Source: Zea mays (lineage: Eukaryota > Streptophyta > Magnoliopsida > Poales > Poaceae). Taken from it: 64,000 nucleotides of DNA. The stretch spans positions 78,922,683 through 78,986,682 of the forward strand of contig NC_050096.1 in the NCBI RefSeq assembly GCF_902167145.1. Direction: 5' to 3'. The position numbers and the translations under genes are program-made. Below the pieces are notes generated by a model. The model did no database searches, had not been told where the DNA came from, and worked only from the letters and a program-made list of their open reading frames with translations. This document shows positions 10,526-22,098 of this stretch, piece by piece; position 1 is the first letter of the stretch, and every line of letters begins with the position of its first letter.

Positions 10526-13268
10526 TGTAACGCCCCGAATTTTGCAGTTGAATTTTTTCTTTTCTTTACTCGCCAAATTCGGGCGTTACCTTTTCTTTTT
10601 CTTTTTCCCTTCGCTAAACCTTGACCTTTTCCAAAGTTCTAGCGGGATTCGGTTTGGATTTCCCGTGTAAGAAAAACCCTAAATACTTTATGTTGTTTGA
10701 TGCACCATGCCGAACCTTGCATTTCTTTTGATTGCTTTGAAAGTGCAAATGCATTCATGTAGGAAGATCGGATTTCGAAAATAAGGAGAAGATCTTTTCT
10801 TTCTTTTTCTCTCTCTTTCTCTCTCCTCTTTTTCTCTCTCCCGCGCCGTGGGCCGACCCCGGCCGGCCCAGCCGCCCCTGGCGCCCCCCCCTTGGGCCCA
10901 ATTGGCCCATGCCGCCCCCCTCCCTTTATTTTTCCCCAAAACCCCCCAATCCCTCTCCCTCTCTCTCATTTTCCCTCTCTCTCCCCTAGCGCCGCCCCTA
11001 CCCGCCCCTGCCCTAAGCCGCCGCCGCCCCCTGCTCGGCCGCCGCCCCCTGCCGGCCGCCCCCCCCGCCGTCGGCCGCCCCTCGCCGGTGAGCCCCCCCT
11101 CCTCCCTCTCTCCTCCCTCCCCCATCCCCCCTCCCCTTCCCCTCGCCGCTCGGCGCCATGGCCGCCGCCATGGCCGGCTCGTCCCGCCCCCGCCCGGCCG
11201 CCCGCCCGGCTCGTCCCGCCCCCGTCCGGCCGCCCGCCCTGGCCGCCGCCTTGGCCGCGCCCCGGCCTTGGCCGCGCCCTGCCCGCCCGGCCGCCCGCCC
11301 GGCTCGTCCCGCCCGCCCGGCCGCCCGCCTGGCCGCGCCCTGGCCGCGCCCCCCCCCCCCCCTGGCCGCTCGGCCGGCTCGGCCGCCCCGGCTCGGCCGC
11401 CCCTGCGCGCCCTGCCCCGGCCGGTTCAACCGCCCCTAGGGCCGGTTCAACCGCCCCCCCCCCCCTGTTTTTTTTTATTTTTTTATTTTATTTTATTTAC
11501 TTTCTGTGATCATAGCTATTTTATTTTAAGTAGGCTAATCGTTGTTCATATGCCATTGAAATAGGAAGTTTAATTTAAAATTCCGTTATGCTAATTGATT
11601 CATGTAGTTAATTGTTTATCTCGTGCAATGTTGATCAACTTAAAACGATTAGGTTCCCACTAGTGCATATAACAGAATTCTTTTGTTAAGAACCAATTGT
11701 AATTGATCGTTAGCGCATAAGATTTAACCCCCTGCGAGACCCTTTCCCGTTTCTTTCTAACCATAACAAATGCGATATCGAATGTCATACTTGATGCATA
11801 CTTACTTTATTTGTTCCCTTGTATGGTGTACTGTTCTTTTGTATTAAATGTGGATGGATGTATGTATGTTTGCAATCGCATAGAGAACGATTCGGTCAAA
11901 AAGCCCGAGGAACCCGCAGGAGAAGCCCCTGAGCAGCAGTCGTTTGGTGGAGGCAAGTGTCCTTTGACCTATCTCTGTCCTATTCATTATTTAATTCACC
12001 TCCCGCATTACACCTTTATACCTAAGGATTGACTAGCTTTTGTTATCCATGTCCTTGTTTACCTATCTGGGTTGGATTATTACTGTTTAGCTTTATGCTA
12101 TTGCTCAACTCTAATCAATGAACATGATGTGGTTATCTATGATACGCTGTTTTCCCTTCTCTTATTATGATGTTGTACTTGTGACCTTCAAGGGGGCTCG
12201 AGTGGTTTCTCGAGTGCCTCTCCGTAAGGACCTGTTCTATGGATGACCGCCCGGGAAAACAGTGCAACCATGAGGGTGGAATGGGGTGCCCTTAGCCGAA
12301 TAATTAGAGGATCCGGGATGTAGTTCACTTAGCCGTCGTGCCGTCAATGGGGCTCGGTGTATGCGGCTCGCTCTGCCAAGTTTGGGTTCGCCCCTTGGGG
12401 AGGAGTGCGGTGCATTTAGGAAACCTAACGGGTGGCTACAGCTCCGGGGAATCTTTGTAAAGGCTACGTAGTGAAACCCTGCCTATTCACCTTGGTAGTG
12501 TTTAAGGGTTTGATCGGCCCGAGGCAAGAGGGAATCACGGCTTGTGGGTAAAGTGCACAACCTCTGCAGAGTGTTATGAAACTGATATATCAGCCGTGCT
12601 CGCGGTTATGAGCGGCCAAGGGAGCTCCAGTGATTAGTGGTACTTGATCAGAGACATTGTGGTACAGGTGGTTATGAGATTGATGGTTTTGGTTATGACT
12701 ATGGTGCTGGTAAGTGGTATTCTTTCCGTTTGGAAAGGGTACATCGGGTTAATAACTTGGGTTAATGCTAAAACTTGGCTTTCTACTAGTAAATAATAAT
12801 CTGACCAACTAAAAGCAACTGCTTGACTTATCCCCACATAAAGCTAGTCCACTACAGCCAAAAAGGATACTTGCTGAGTATGTTGATGTGTACTCACCCT
12901 TGCTCTACACACCAAACCCCCCCCCAGGTTGTCAGCATTGCAACCACTGCTCGGGCGAAGATGAAGCTGTGGAAGGAGACTTCCAGGAGTTCCAAGATTA
13001 CGACGAGTTCTAGGTGTGGGTTAGCGGCAACCCCCAGTCGGCTGCCTGTGAAGGCCGCGTTATCTACGTTTCTTTTCCGCACTTTGATTTATTGTAAGAA
13101 CTATATGGACGTCTCAGACGTATGATGTAATCGACTATTTCCCTTATTAATACTATTTTGAGCACTGTGTGATGATGTCCATATTATGTAACTGCTGTGT
13201 ACGTGAATAACTGATCCTGGCACGTACATGGTTCGCATTCGGTTTGCCTTCTAAAACCGGGTGTGACA
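10526..13268 (+). repeat. 3' LTR of the Tekay-like element (2743 bp)
   Basis: Near-identical to 1445-4250. It differs by three fewer 21-bp repeat copies, by C-run lengths (for example near 12916), and by a few substitutions. It is followed by the right duplication ATGCC at 13269-13273. Confidence 0.93.
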
Positions 13269-14686
13269 ATGCCCAAATCCACATATAGCACTAGCAAGTA
13301 CTACCTAAAAGTTCAGTGGTAAGTAAGGCATAAAGATAGTCAAACTAGGGTAACCTATTGGCTCCCATCAAAATTAACATGTGTAGATCATAATGATTAA
13401 CATGAACATTATTGGTTAAAAATAAGTGATCAAGGGCAACACTTGCCTGGGACTTGAGATTCCAGGTACCAACTTGCTCTTCAAGTGACTACTCGTGACC
13501 TCACCGCTAGTCGTAGCAATACAAACTAACATGGTATAGGCAAAATTAACATTACACCAAACATAAACACAAATTGCATAATAATATTCTATGCATCGTA
13601 ACAGGACCGTGGGCTCGAGAATTACTGAATTCGGAGTTACTGTTATCGTGTTATGACTTTCGGAAGATTTTCATGATTAAATAGGTAAAACTAGACCTTA
13701 ACTTGATTCTATAAATCATGTGAGATATACATTAAGGATCAACTCCATATAAGTCATATCTTAGCTAAAGATAATCTTTTATTCACATTATAATTATAAA
13801 TGTATTACTTTAATTAGATAAATTAATCTACCATACATATGATAAACAAATATCGAATTATAATAGTATGTGATATGACATAATTAAGGCTACTATTACG
13901 TAGGCAATTTTATTAGAAGGATATCGCAATTTGAACGGATCAAATCAGAGTTAAAATGTAGAATATATGAATTTTGCAAGTTTTTGGATTAAATTTTGTA
14001 CTAAAATTTGATTTTCGGATTCATTTTATTAATATCCGAAGAACTAGGGACTAAACTGCTAAAACCGAGGACCTAAGTTTAATATTTTAACACTACATAC
14101 AGACTGCAGGTTTAATAAAGGATTTCTTAGGGTCTCTTATGTAAAAGTTCACTCGCGAAGGGGTATCAAGCTTTTCTGACCGTGCGATCATAAATCGACG
14201 GTCCAGATTAAATCCCATCGAAGCGGTACTCTCTATCCTAATCGGAGCCACTCGATCAAACATCAACGACTCGGATTTTATTAAAGCGCGATCTGACCCA
14301 CACCATCTGATCTGGTTACAACAGCTCAAATCATCTCAACCGAAGAGGTATCACGGTCCAATCATGACCGCCCATTAGTGATCTAAAGGCCAGAACCCCC
14401 TCCTCCCATTCTATCTTCACTCCGGCAACTCGGACGGCGGCGCCCAGATCCCCTCGGTGGCGCACTCGCCGGCAAGCAATGGGTCGGTCATCTGGGGACC
14501 ACATATCGAATACCGAGGGATTCTACTCGTAAAGCGGACGACAGCGAGTAATAGAGATGGTTTCTTACCACGAATTTGGGCGTTAGCAGCGGTGTCCTCG
14601 GTGAGAAGTGACTTGGCGGCGGAGACGGAGCTCTGACGAGCAATTCCTTGCACACAAATTGATTTTAGGTTTGGTCGGTCGGTGCA

Positions 14687-15333
14687 TGTCGGTGTTTCGG
14701 GTCCGACCGCGCACCAAGGGTTACCCCCAAGGTGCTTTTTAGGAGTAGGACGGTGTTATCGACTGTAACTCGATGGTTCGTGCTAAGCGCACGAGAAATA
14801 GTAGACAACAATGTACAGGTTCGGGCCGCTTTGAGATGCGTAACACCCTACGTCCTGGCTGGAGTGCTTTATGCGATGGGTTACAAGGGAGCTCTCTAGT
14901 GCTGGAAAACGTAGAGAGCGGGGTGGATGGCTAAGTGACGAATGATGTCTCTCTCGGTCCATCGTCTTGAAGGGGTGCCCCCTAGGCCTTATATACCCGA
15001 CCGTGGGGGCATTACATGTGGATATGATAACAACGTGAGCCAGAATAATAGTGAACTAACTGAGTCTATCTCCCTATAATTCAGCCGACTCATCCTCGCC
15101 CAGTTCCGATGTACGAGGCCCCTGTGCAGGAAGGTCGGGTCACTGCTTTGATTACTGCTCGGATGTTGTTGGGCCGTCTGGGCTTGCACCTGACCCGGCC
15201 ATGTGCTGATCTGTCTCACTGGTCGTTCCTCCCAGGCCCACGAGAGGGGTGACCTTACGAATTATGGGGCCTTTGGGCCTTTCGTCAGGTCTTTTATCCT
15301 TCTAGTGGACCCGGGGGATATCTGTCCCCCACA
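14687..15333 (-). repeat. 3' LTR of the 14-kb Tat element (647 bp)
   Basis: On the + strand it reads TGTCGGTGTTTCGGG...CTGTCCCCCACA. In element orientation a TATA-like TATATAAGG lies at about 14989-14997 and would serve as the U3 promoter. The flanking bases AGCCCCCGATC at 15334-15344 give, on the minus strand, a polypurine tract (GATCGGGGGCT) directly before the LTR. Confidence 0.92.
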
Positions 15334-15606
15334 AGCCCCCGATCTTTGGGCTGATTTTGAAATAAACGGCCCAAAGATCCTATGTCCAGCTTGCGGTATT
15401 TTATTTTACCAGGGAATGCTTTGGAAATAAGTCTGCCGGGCCTCTGCTTCAGAATTCTGAGTGATCCGGTTAACACGTCTTCTTTTTACTGTCTTCTCCT
15501 GCTATTATTCTTCAAAATTTGGTGTTCTATCTCGGTTTTATGCTTCGAATGTCAGAATTTTGCATTGTCGAACTAAGAAGTCCATTGGGTGCACCTAGCC
15601 CCCGAG

Positions 15607-15641
15607 CTTCGAGTGGATTTTTGCAGACAATCCACTCGAAG
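15607..15641. repeat. 13-bp stem-loop, repeated about 205 bp downstream
   Basis: CTTCGAGTGGATT at 15607-15619 is perfectly inverted as AATCCACTCGAAG at 15629-15641, with a 9-base loop. A second copy with the same arms and a different loop lies at about 15813-15846, each preceded by TAGCCCCCGAG. Confidence 0.85.
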
Positions 15642-15770
15642 GTCTTCACTTCAGGTTTTATCAAAAATCACTTTCATCTTCCACGCGTGCTTTTTCAGAG
15701 GTCAGCCTTGCCTTAACTTTGCCTTGTGCTTTAGAGATTGACATTTTGCTTCTTCGGGGATGATGATTTA

Positions 15771-15795
15771 TTGGGTGCACCGAAGGTGCACCCAA
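15771..15795. repeat. Perfect 11-bp palindromic hairpin with GAA loop
   Basis: TTGGGTGCACC (15771-15781), loop GAA, GGTGCACCCAA (15785-15795). It lies just before the second copy of the neighbouring stem-loop. Confidence 0.85.
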
Positions 15796-16478
15796 TGGGT
15801 GTAGCCCCCGAGCTTCGAGTGGATTTTTGAAAATAATCCACTCGAAGGTCTTCATTTCGTGCTTTTTTCTGAGAATCATCCTTTTCTTTTGTCGAATGCC
15901 TTAGAGGTCAGCATTATGTCATCAACGTTATGCTTCAGAGGTCAGCATACATTTTTGTTTTTGAAGCCGAGTACACGATCTGCCCATATCTTGCTAGGTC
16001 TGGCAATTTATTTGATCTGCGACTGATTGGACGTTCGATAGATGGCTCTTGACTAGTCTTCATGTCACTTCGTGCTTTGATGCTTCTGTCGATTAGACTT
16101 GTACCTTATCGGCTACATTTGGCTTTCCTTTAATCCTTGCTGGTATCTCTTTTCTGTCTTGGAGTATTCATTGCATATACTACACGGATGTGACAGTTTT
16201 GGAAAATATACTAATAATTTCTGGGCGTCCCCCCAATGGATGTAGGCAAGGGACGGCTTGGTACGCTGAGCGTTTAGCAAACTGCTTCTGAGTAGTAACT
16301 TGATGTGACCGTGGGTGTAATCATATCGCCCGCGCATTGACTGGAGTCCCAATGGGTGTCGTGTTACGTGAAACAGCGTTAGCCGCCTGACGTGTCTTCA
16401 GACGGTTTGAATTGCATATTGAATTTTTGTGACTGTTCGGTGGCCGTGGTAGGAGGTGAGCGGTTGCCTTCTTCTTCT

Positions 16479-16485
16479 ATAAATA
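16479..16485 (+). promoter_or_regulatory. TATA box of the antisense gene
   Basis: TATAAAT within TTCTATAAATAGTGCTC, about 80 bp ahead of the ATG at 16566. It is oriented for transcription opposite to the element. Confidence 0.6.
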
Positions 16486-16565
16486 GTGCTCTTGCTTCTC
16501 CAGCGTTTTCACGCTTCTTGCTACTGCTTGCTGTTTCATCTCCTCTCCTTCCTTCCACTTCCGCC

Positions 16566-17015
16566 ATGGGCAAGAGCAAGAGAGGTGGCAGCTCTTCGCA
16601 TCACTCGGGCGACAAGCGCAAGCGCGAGCCGACTCCTCCCTCGGAGGACTTCGGCAACTCGGAATACTCGAAAGAGGAGTTCTCCTCCGAGTTCGAGGGC
16701 TCTCCAGGTCCTACCTCTCCCCCGGCGTCGTCTGATGATTCAGACGACTCCCAGGGGATCGCTGCGGAGGTATGGACCTACATTCGGGCCATCGAGCGTG
16801 CCGAGCTCGAGGGCTCGGATGAGTCGGAGTACTCCTCGGACAAGGAGAATTCCTCCGACTCGTCCGAGGAGGGCAGCGGCGGCGACGGTGGTGACGGCGA
16901 CGACGACGGAGGCGACGGTGACAACGGCGGTGGCAGCGGCAGGGGCGGTGACGACAGCGGCAAGGGTGGCAGCGGCGGCGGCAGCAGCAAGGGCAGCAAC
17001 AAGGCCAGTGGCTAG
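16566..17015 (+). CDS. Antisense ORF: small acidic, Ser/Gly-rich protein (hypothetical)
   Basis: A 149-residue protein starting MGKSKRGGSSSHH in the context GCCATGG. I chose this ATG, not the earlier in-frame one, because a TATA box at 16479 would put the transcript start between them. It begins basic (GDKRKREPTPPSED), is Ser/Glu/Asp-rich in the middle (FSSEFEGSP, SSDDSDDSQG), has a short ordered stretch WTYIRAIERAE, and ends in a Gly/Asp/Ser repeat tail (residues about 100-148). No known domain is recognised. It is encoded opposite to gag-pol within the 14-kb element and is intact. It may be the first ORF of an antisense unit continuing with the gene at 17866. Confidence 0.55.
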   Translation: MGKSKRGGSSSHHSGDKRKREPTPPSEDFGNSEYSKEEFSSEFEGSPGPTSPPASSDDSDDSQGIAAEVWTYIRAIERAELEGSDESEYSSDKENSSDSSEEGSGGDGGDGDDDGGDGDNGGGSGRGGDDSGKGGSGGGSSKGSNKASG

Positions 17016-17865
17016 ACGCCACTGGTTTTAGATGTTAGTGTGGATTAGTAGTAGAAATAGTATTAGCGAAATAATGTAGTAGTAGCTAGTAGTATAGTTA
17101 GTTAAATGTAATGTAGTAGAAGGGAAAGCATCAGCTCATAATGAGTTGATTTGTAAGTTTGGCAGTACTTCCCATATGATGAAGAATGATTTCAATCCCT
17201 CTTGTGCGTATCAATCCGCCTTCTTGTTGATCATCGCTTGTGTTGATGCCTACTGGAGAGGTTGTTTTTGAACGTAATGCTCGAGTGGCAACTTAGAATC
17301 GTTGAGTCGTGCTTTAGACTGCCTTTTTCACGATGCCAGCGCTTTAGTAGGGGTGGCCGAGTGATTATCAGCGATGTCGGGGCCTTTTAGAGGTGATGGC
17401 CGAGTGGTAACGGGCCGCATTGGTGTTTTAGAAATAACGACCGAGCGGTTACTGGCGACGTCGGCATTTTAGAGGTAACAGTCGAGTGATAACAGACCGC
17501 GTTGGCCGCTTTGAAAGTAATGGTCGAGTGAAGTCAGATAACGTCAATGTTTTTAGAAACAAACGCTGAGTCACTTTGAGCCGCGTCGACCGTTTTGGAA
17601 ATAACGGCCGAGTGATGTCATGGCATGCCAGCGTTTTAGAAATAACGGCTGAGTGATGACATGGCACGCCAGCGTTTTAGAAATAACTGCTGGGTGATGA
17701 CTGGGCACTTCTTAGAAACGACATCTGGCCCGGGAAAACCCCATATGTACTGCACTGTCGCACGCCTCCACGCTCCGTGCCCTAGTTTTTGCTTAGCTTT
17801 TTGCATCCAGGCTTTCTCTCCTTTCCTGCAATATCGCTTCCGCTCCGCTCGCTAGCGAGGTTGAG
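17016..17865. repeat. Degenerate 40-44-bp tandem repeats between antisense ORFs
   Basis: From about 17350 to 17710 roughly nine diverged copies of a unit centred on TTTTAGAAATAACGGCCGAG occur at 40-44-bp steps (starts near 17356, 17400, 17440, 17480, 17523, 17567, 17607, 17648, 17689). The rest of the interval is AT-rich and featureless to me. Confidence 0.7.
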
Positions 17866-19722
17866 ATGACGCCCAAGCGGAAAGCTTCGAGTTCGTCCGT
17901 CGCAATCATTCCCCCCATCGATCCCAACAGTCAGTTGCCCTTCGCAGGTAACCATATGTCTGTTGTCTCTGAATCCGACCTTCTTCATCTCGTTTCCATC
18001 GGGGTTCTTCCTCCGAAGGAGCTCTGCTCGTGGCGGATTTGCCGTGGGGTCACTGTTCCGACAGAAGATACCCACGAATTCGTCATTTACGTTCCTTTTC
18101 TTATCCGCGGACTTGGCCTGCCCATTTCTCCTTTCTTCCGCGGTCTCCTTGATTTCTATCGCTTGAATCTGACCCATCTGAATCCCAATTCCATTCTGCA
18201 AGTTTCTGTTTTTGTTCATTTATGCGAAGCCTTTCTTGGAGTTTTGCCCCACTTTAGCCTTTGGAAGTATCTGTACCACTGTCGGCCTGGGATGGCCGGG
18301 GGGCGGCACCAGCTGGTGGGGGGCGAGAGCTTGGAGATGCGCCGTGGAAGGAAGACTGATTACCTCGACATCCCACTCAAGGACAGCATCAAGGGATGGC
18401 GCCTGGAATGGTTCATCATGGAGAATCATGGGAATTCCCTCCCCCCACGGTCAGGGAGACAGCCGGATGTTCGCACTCCGAGCTGGACCGAATCCCCCAC
18501 GGACCAGGAAGTGGCTGAGGCAGGGGTTTTGTTAGCAGAAGTTGGTTTGTTGAAAGAAAGGGGTCTGACTGCAGAAGCTGTGGTGGCTGACTTTGTTTTC
18601 AAGAACATTCAGCCACTGAAAGAAATGGCATATCCGGCTTATCTGTACCGAGCTTGGCTGATTCAACCCGGGTAACCAACAGAAGAATTCCTGCTGTTGA
18701 CTTGGTGAGCCGGCTCGAGATGATACTCAGAGGCAAGGTATCGAATGTCGACGCTCATGTTGCATACTCGGCCTGGAATTTGCCTCCTTCCCAGGCTTTT
18801 ACTAGTTTCGTGTCAAATCCTCCTGCTGGGGATAGCGGTTTGGGTCTTAGGGTGCGACCCTCTCCCGAAGAAGTTAGTACTTTAGTTGCCTTGCTCGGAG
18901 AAATTCCTGACGACGATAGGTAAGTTCATTTTGAGGTGCCTTTGAATCCAAGTGATGCAGAGATAAGTGCCATGCTGGATATGTTAGCTGATGATTCTTC
19001 TGATGCCGCTCCTGCTGAAACCTTGGTGGTGGCGCCCATCGCTGAGGCTGACAAAGATTTGGACGCTCAAAGGTCTGTCAATGTTCGCCCGAAACGTTCT
19101 CGCCGAGCCGATCAAGCCTCTTTTCCTGCTGAGGGGGAGAAAAAAAGAAGAGACGTCTTCGTCGGGTGTCTAGCTTGGATCAGGGTGCCGGTCCTTCTGT
19201 TCCTGTTGCTGAGGAAGTGCCGGTGCCTAAATTTGTTGAAGCTGACCCCAATGGGTGTGACCCTGCTGAAGCTGACCCCAATGGGTGTGTTGTCCGTGTT
19301 GTTGATGAGGATGATGAAGAAGAGGATGAAATCCCTCTGATTCGGAAGAACAGCCGGCGTTACATAGCTAGTGGGGAAAGTAGTGGTGTTCCATCTCCTG
19401 CCTTGTCTGCTCTCATTTGTCTGCAAGAATTATCTCTGCCGAACTTTGATCAAACTCTTGAAGACATGGTTCCAGAAGATCTGTTTTCAGAGCCGGCAGA
19501 CGGTGGCGCGATGGATGTTTGTGCTAATGTGCTCGATGCCGGGTTGGGGTCATCTCGGGTAGCGTCCCGCGCCTCATTGACCTTAGAGCGCGGTCTTGAG
19601 GGTCAGGAAGCTGGTCTGGATTGCACTGCTCCCATGGAAGTGACCGAGGGACCTTCAGCCTTAGAGGTGACTACTGCAGAGAACTCGGCCCTCAAGTATG
19701 GTGCTGGCGCTTACCTAGCCTC

Positions 19723-19912
19723 CGAGGGTGTTGCCGGAGATGATTCGGCTCGGATGGGTAGCGCAAGCTGCGACCCAGCCCCCGAGGGTGTTGCCGGAGA
19801 TGATCCGGCTCGGATGGGTAGCGCAAGCTGCGACCCAGCCCCCGAGGGTGTTGCCGGAGATGATCCGGCTCGGATGGGTAGCGCAAGCTGTGACCCAGCC
19901 CCCGAGGGTGTC
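19723..19912 (+). repeat. 60-bp tandem repeat, three copies, in the antisense coding frame
   Basis: Exact 60-bp period, encoding EGVAGDDPARMGSASCDPAP three times with only a few base changes. Because 60 is a multiple of three, the frame is kept. Confidence 0.93.
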
Positions 19913-20486
19913 CAAGTAGGTTCTCCCTCCGCACTTCCATGGATGTTCACGTAGGGTCTTCTCCTCCACACTCTGGTTGCATGGTGATAGCCCAAGCCTT
20001 CGGTCAAGGAGTCGCTTTAGAGGCCAGCGCACCCGACGACAGAGTTCTGGGTTCTACTAATGACACTGAATTGGTTCCTACTGATTCGTTGCGAGTTGCT
20101 CCGGTTGGTGAAATCCTTCGCCGAGCCATCAATTAATCTCTCACGACTTGGGGGTCCCCTCATTTTTCTCTAACCTCTAGGTATTTTGGTTGCTTCTGGT
20201 CTGACTTTACCCAGGCAGATAATTGTTCTCATGCTTGTCTGCTTTTAATGCCAGGCGTTGGTCGATGAGATGTCTAGTCGGCTGAAGTTGCAGGGTGCTT
20301 CTGTCCCAGAAGGAGCTTTGTCTTTGGCGCGTTGGAATCCAGTGCTGCTTCAGCGGCGTGTATCTGACTTAGAGGCGGCAAATGCTGGTCAGTGCTCTTT
20401 TGCTTCTTCTTGGCTACCTGATTAAACTGTCTCTTATTTTAACACCTTTGCTTGACTGTTTCTTGACAGATATGGCTCAGTAGTAT

Positions 20487-20645
20487 TCTGATCTTGAAGA
20501 AAAACATTCTCAAGGTCAAGCTGAACTGGCCCGGCGGTGCTCTGATCTTGAAGAAAAGCATTCTCAAGGTCAAGCTGAACTGGCCCGGCGGTGCTCTGAT
20601 CTTGAAGAAAACTATTCTCAAGATCAGGCTGAACTGGCCCGGGTT
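20487..20645 (+). repeat. 54-bp tandem repeat encoding coiled-coil heptads
   Basis: Three copies of an 18-residue unit (SDLEEKHSQGQAELARRC) in the antisense gene. The Leu/Glu/Lys pattern suits a coiled coil, which the repeat lengthens. Confidence 0.88.
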
Positions 20646-21507
20646 TCTGCTTCTCTGAATGATGCTTACACGCTGAACTCTACTCTCCACGCTAAGCTCA
20701 ACTCTGAAAAGGTGACCTGTGAATCTTGGCTTTGTTTGCTGTGTTCTTATTGCTTGCTTGACGTTTGAAGAAACTGATTCTTGTCTGTAGGAAGAAAAAT
20801 GTGCCCTCGTTACTTCTCGTGACAAACTTGACATGCTATATAGTGACGCCAGCAACTCGTTGACCATCTTGGAGAGGAGTCATCGCTTCACAAGGGAAAA
20901 GTTAGACAATCATCGTTATAAGCTGCAAGAATCCTTGGATGATGTGATTCGCCTCAGACAGTTGGTGTCGACCAAAGATGGTGTCATCAAGGATTTGTGT
21001 GCTTCCAAGAAATCCGTCGCCCAGGAGCTAGAAGCCGCTCGGTTGGCTGTCAAGGTTGCTGAAGAGACTTCTGCTACTCTGAGGGCCCAGCGCGATAAAG
21101 TTATGGATAAAGCTATTCACGCGGGGCGGATCCTGATGAGGAGACCTGGTGTGGTTGTTCTTGACGACATAAGGGCTGATGTGAACGCTGCTCCTGATTC
21201 CTCAAGTCGCCCTTCTTCTTCAGTTGCTCCTGAGAAGAACATTGCCAAATAGAAAAACATTGCATGCTTTGAACGCGTGGTTAACGTGCTTGGATGTTTT
21301 GTTAGAGGACACCTTTTAATACTGAATGCTACTGTTGTTTTCCTATTGTTTAGAATTCAACGGTATCTACATTTGTAGAAGTAAATGCAGTGTGATGGTT
21401 TCGAAATTTCATCATGGGGCGCAGAAGTTGCCCTAAGATGGGTGATTGCGAACGTGCCAGGCATGCAGTGCCAATTTAAATTAGCGTCAATTTAAACTGA
21501 CTGCCCC

Positions 21508-21993
21508 GCCAGTAGGGCGTAGTGGTCACCCCAAGTTTAGATAAGCGTGAGCATGTCGCACCGCCTTAAGTCATTGCCGACTTAAGCCGATTGCTCCGTT
21601 AGTAGGGCATAGTGGTCACCCTGAGTTAGATAAACGTGAGCATGTCGCACCGCCTTAAGTCATTGTCGACTTAAGTCGATTGCTCCGTTAGTAGGGCATA
21701 GTGGTCACCCCGAGTTAAGTATGCGTGAGCATGTCGCACCGCCTTAAGTCATTGCCGACTTAAGCCGATTGCTCCGTTGGTAGGGCATAGTGGTCACCCC
21801 GAGTTAAGTAAGCATGAGCATGTCACACCGCCTTAAGTCATTGCCGACTTAAGCCGATTGCTCCGTTGGTAGGGCATAGTGGTCACCCCGAGTTAAGTAT
21901 GTGTGAGCATGTCGCACCGCCTTAAGTCATTGCCGACTTAAGCCGATTGCTCCGTTGGTAGGGCATAGTGGTCACCCCGAGTTAAGTAAGCGT
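21508..21993. repeat. 89-bp tandem repeat array between antisense gene and pol
   Basis: Units share GAGCATGTCGCACCGCC, which starts at 21549, 21638, 21727, 21816 and 21905: exactly 89 bp each time. Each unit contains the inverted pair CTTAAGTC / GACTTAAG. It lies between the converging 3' ends of the antisense gene (21252) and gag-pol (22099) and has no ORF. Confidence 0.93.
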
Positions 21994-22098
21994 GCCAATT
22001 GACAGTGAACAATCTGAGTGCCTTTGAAACCTTTTTATTGATGGTATTTTTCTCAATTTACAGAATACATCGTCGCTCCGAGAGCCTCCGTGATGTAG

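Larger units (their letters stand above)
1445..13268 (+). mobile_element. Complete Tekay/Del-like chromovirus (Ty3/gypsy LTR retrotransposon)
   Basis: A full-length 11.8-kb element with LTRs at 1445-4250 and 10526-13268, each TGTAACGCC...GGGTGTGACA. The 5-bp duplication ATGCC lies at 1440-1444 and 13269-13273. The order inside is primer-binding site, an extra ORF, gag, protease, reverse transcriptase, RNase H, integrase, chromodomain-like tail, polypurine tract. Domain order and the C-terminal chromodomain place it in the chromovirus branch; the 2.8-kb LTRs favour Tekay/Del over Reina. The two LTRs are almost identical: I noted only four substitutions plus copy-number changes in a 21-bp repeat and C runs, so the insertion is young. 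One in-frame TAG interrupts gag-pol. It sits inside the solo LTR starting at 377. The maize family name is not certain from sequence alone. Confidence 0.93.
15334..16478. other. Non-coding 3' region of the 14-kb element with strong hairpins
   Basis: No supported ORF. It holds two related stem-loops, one perfect 11-bp palindromic hairpin, and several scattered copies of CAATGGGTG near TAGCCCCCGAG. On the + strand it lies upstream of the antisense genes and so probably includes their promoter. Confidence 0.6.
17866..21252 (+). pseudogene. Antisense gene of the Tat element: Transposase_28-like N-domain plus coiled coil, with introns
   Basis: On the strand opposite gag-pol. The first exon (17866-18675) starts MTPKRKASSSSVAII and contains a plant gypsy-type domain resembling Pfam Transposase_28 (VPFLIRGLGLPISPFFRGLL, LHPHF-like core, PAYLYR). 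The protein then shifts frame near 18650, meets a TAG at 18921-18923 where the flanking sense continues (VHFEVPLNPSDAEIS), and shifts again at an A-run near 19140. It continues through an acidic region with a 60-bp repeat (19723-19912), shifts frame once more near 19940, and ends in a long coiled coil. GT-AG introns fit at about 20181-20252, 20393-20467 and 20711-20790. The last exon ends at TAG 21250-21252. The role of such antisense proteins is unknown; this copy is broken. Confidence 0.75.

Noticed and set aside
16486..17031. ORFs overlapping the 16566 gene in other frames and on the minus strand
   Set aside because: Shadows of a Ser/Gly/Asp-rich repeat; no start context or TATA box of their own.
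21508..21993. Regular repeats considered as a CRISPR array
   Set aside because: Plant nuclear DNA; whole 89-bp units are repeated, with no unique spacers.
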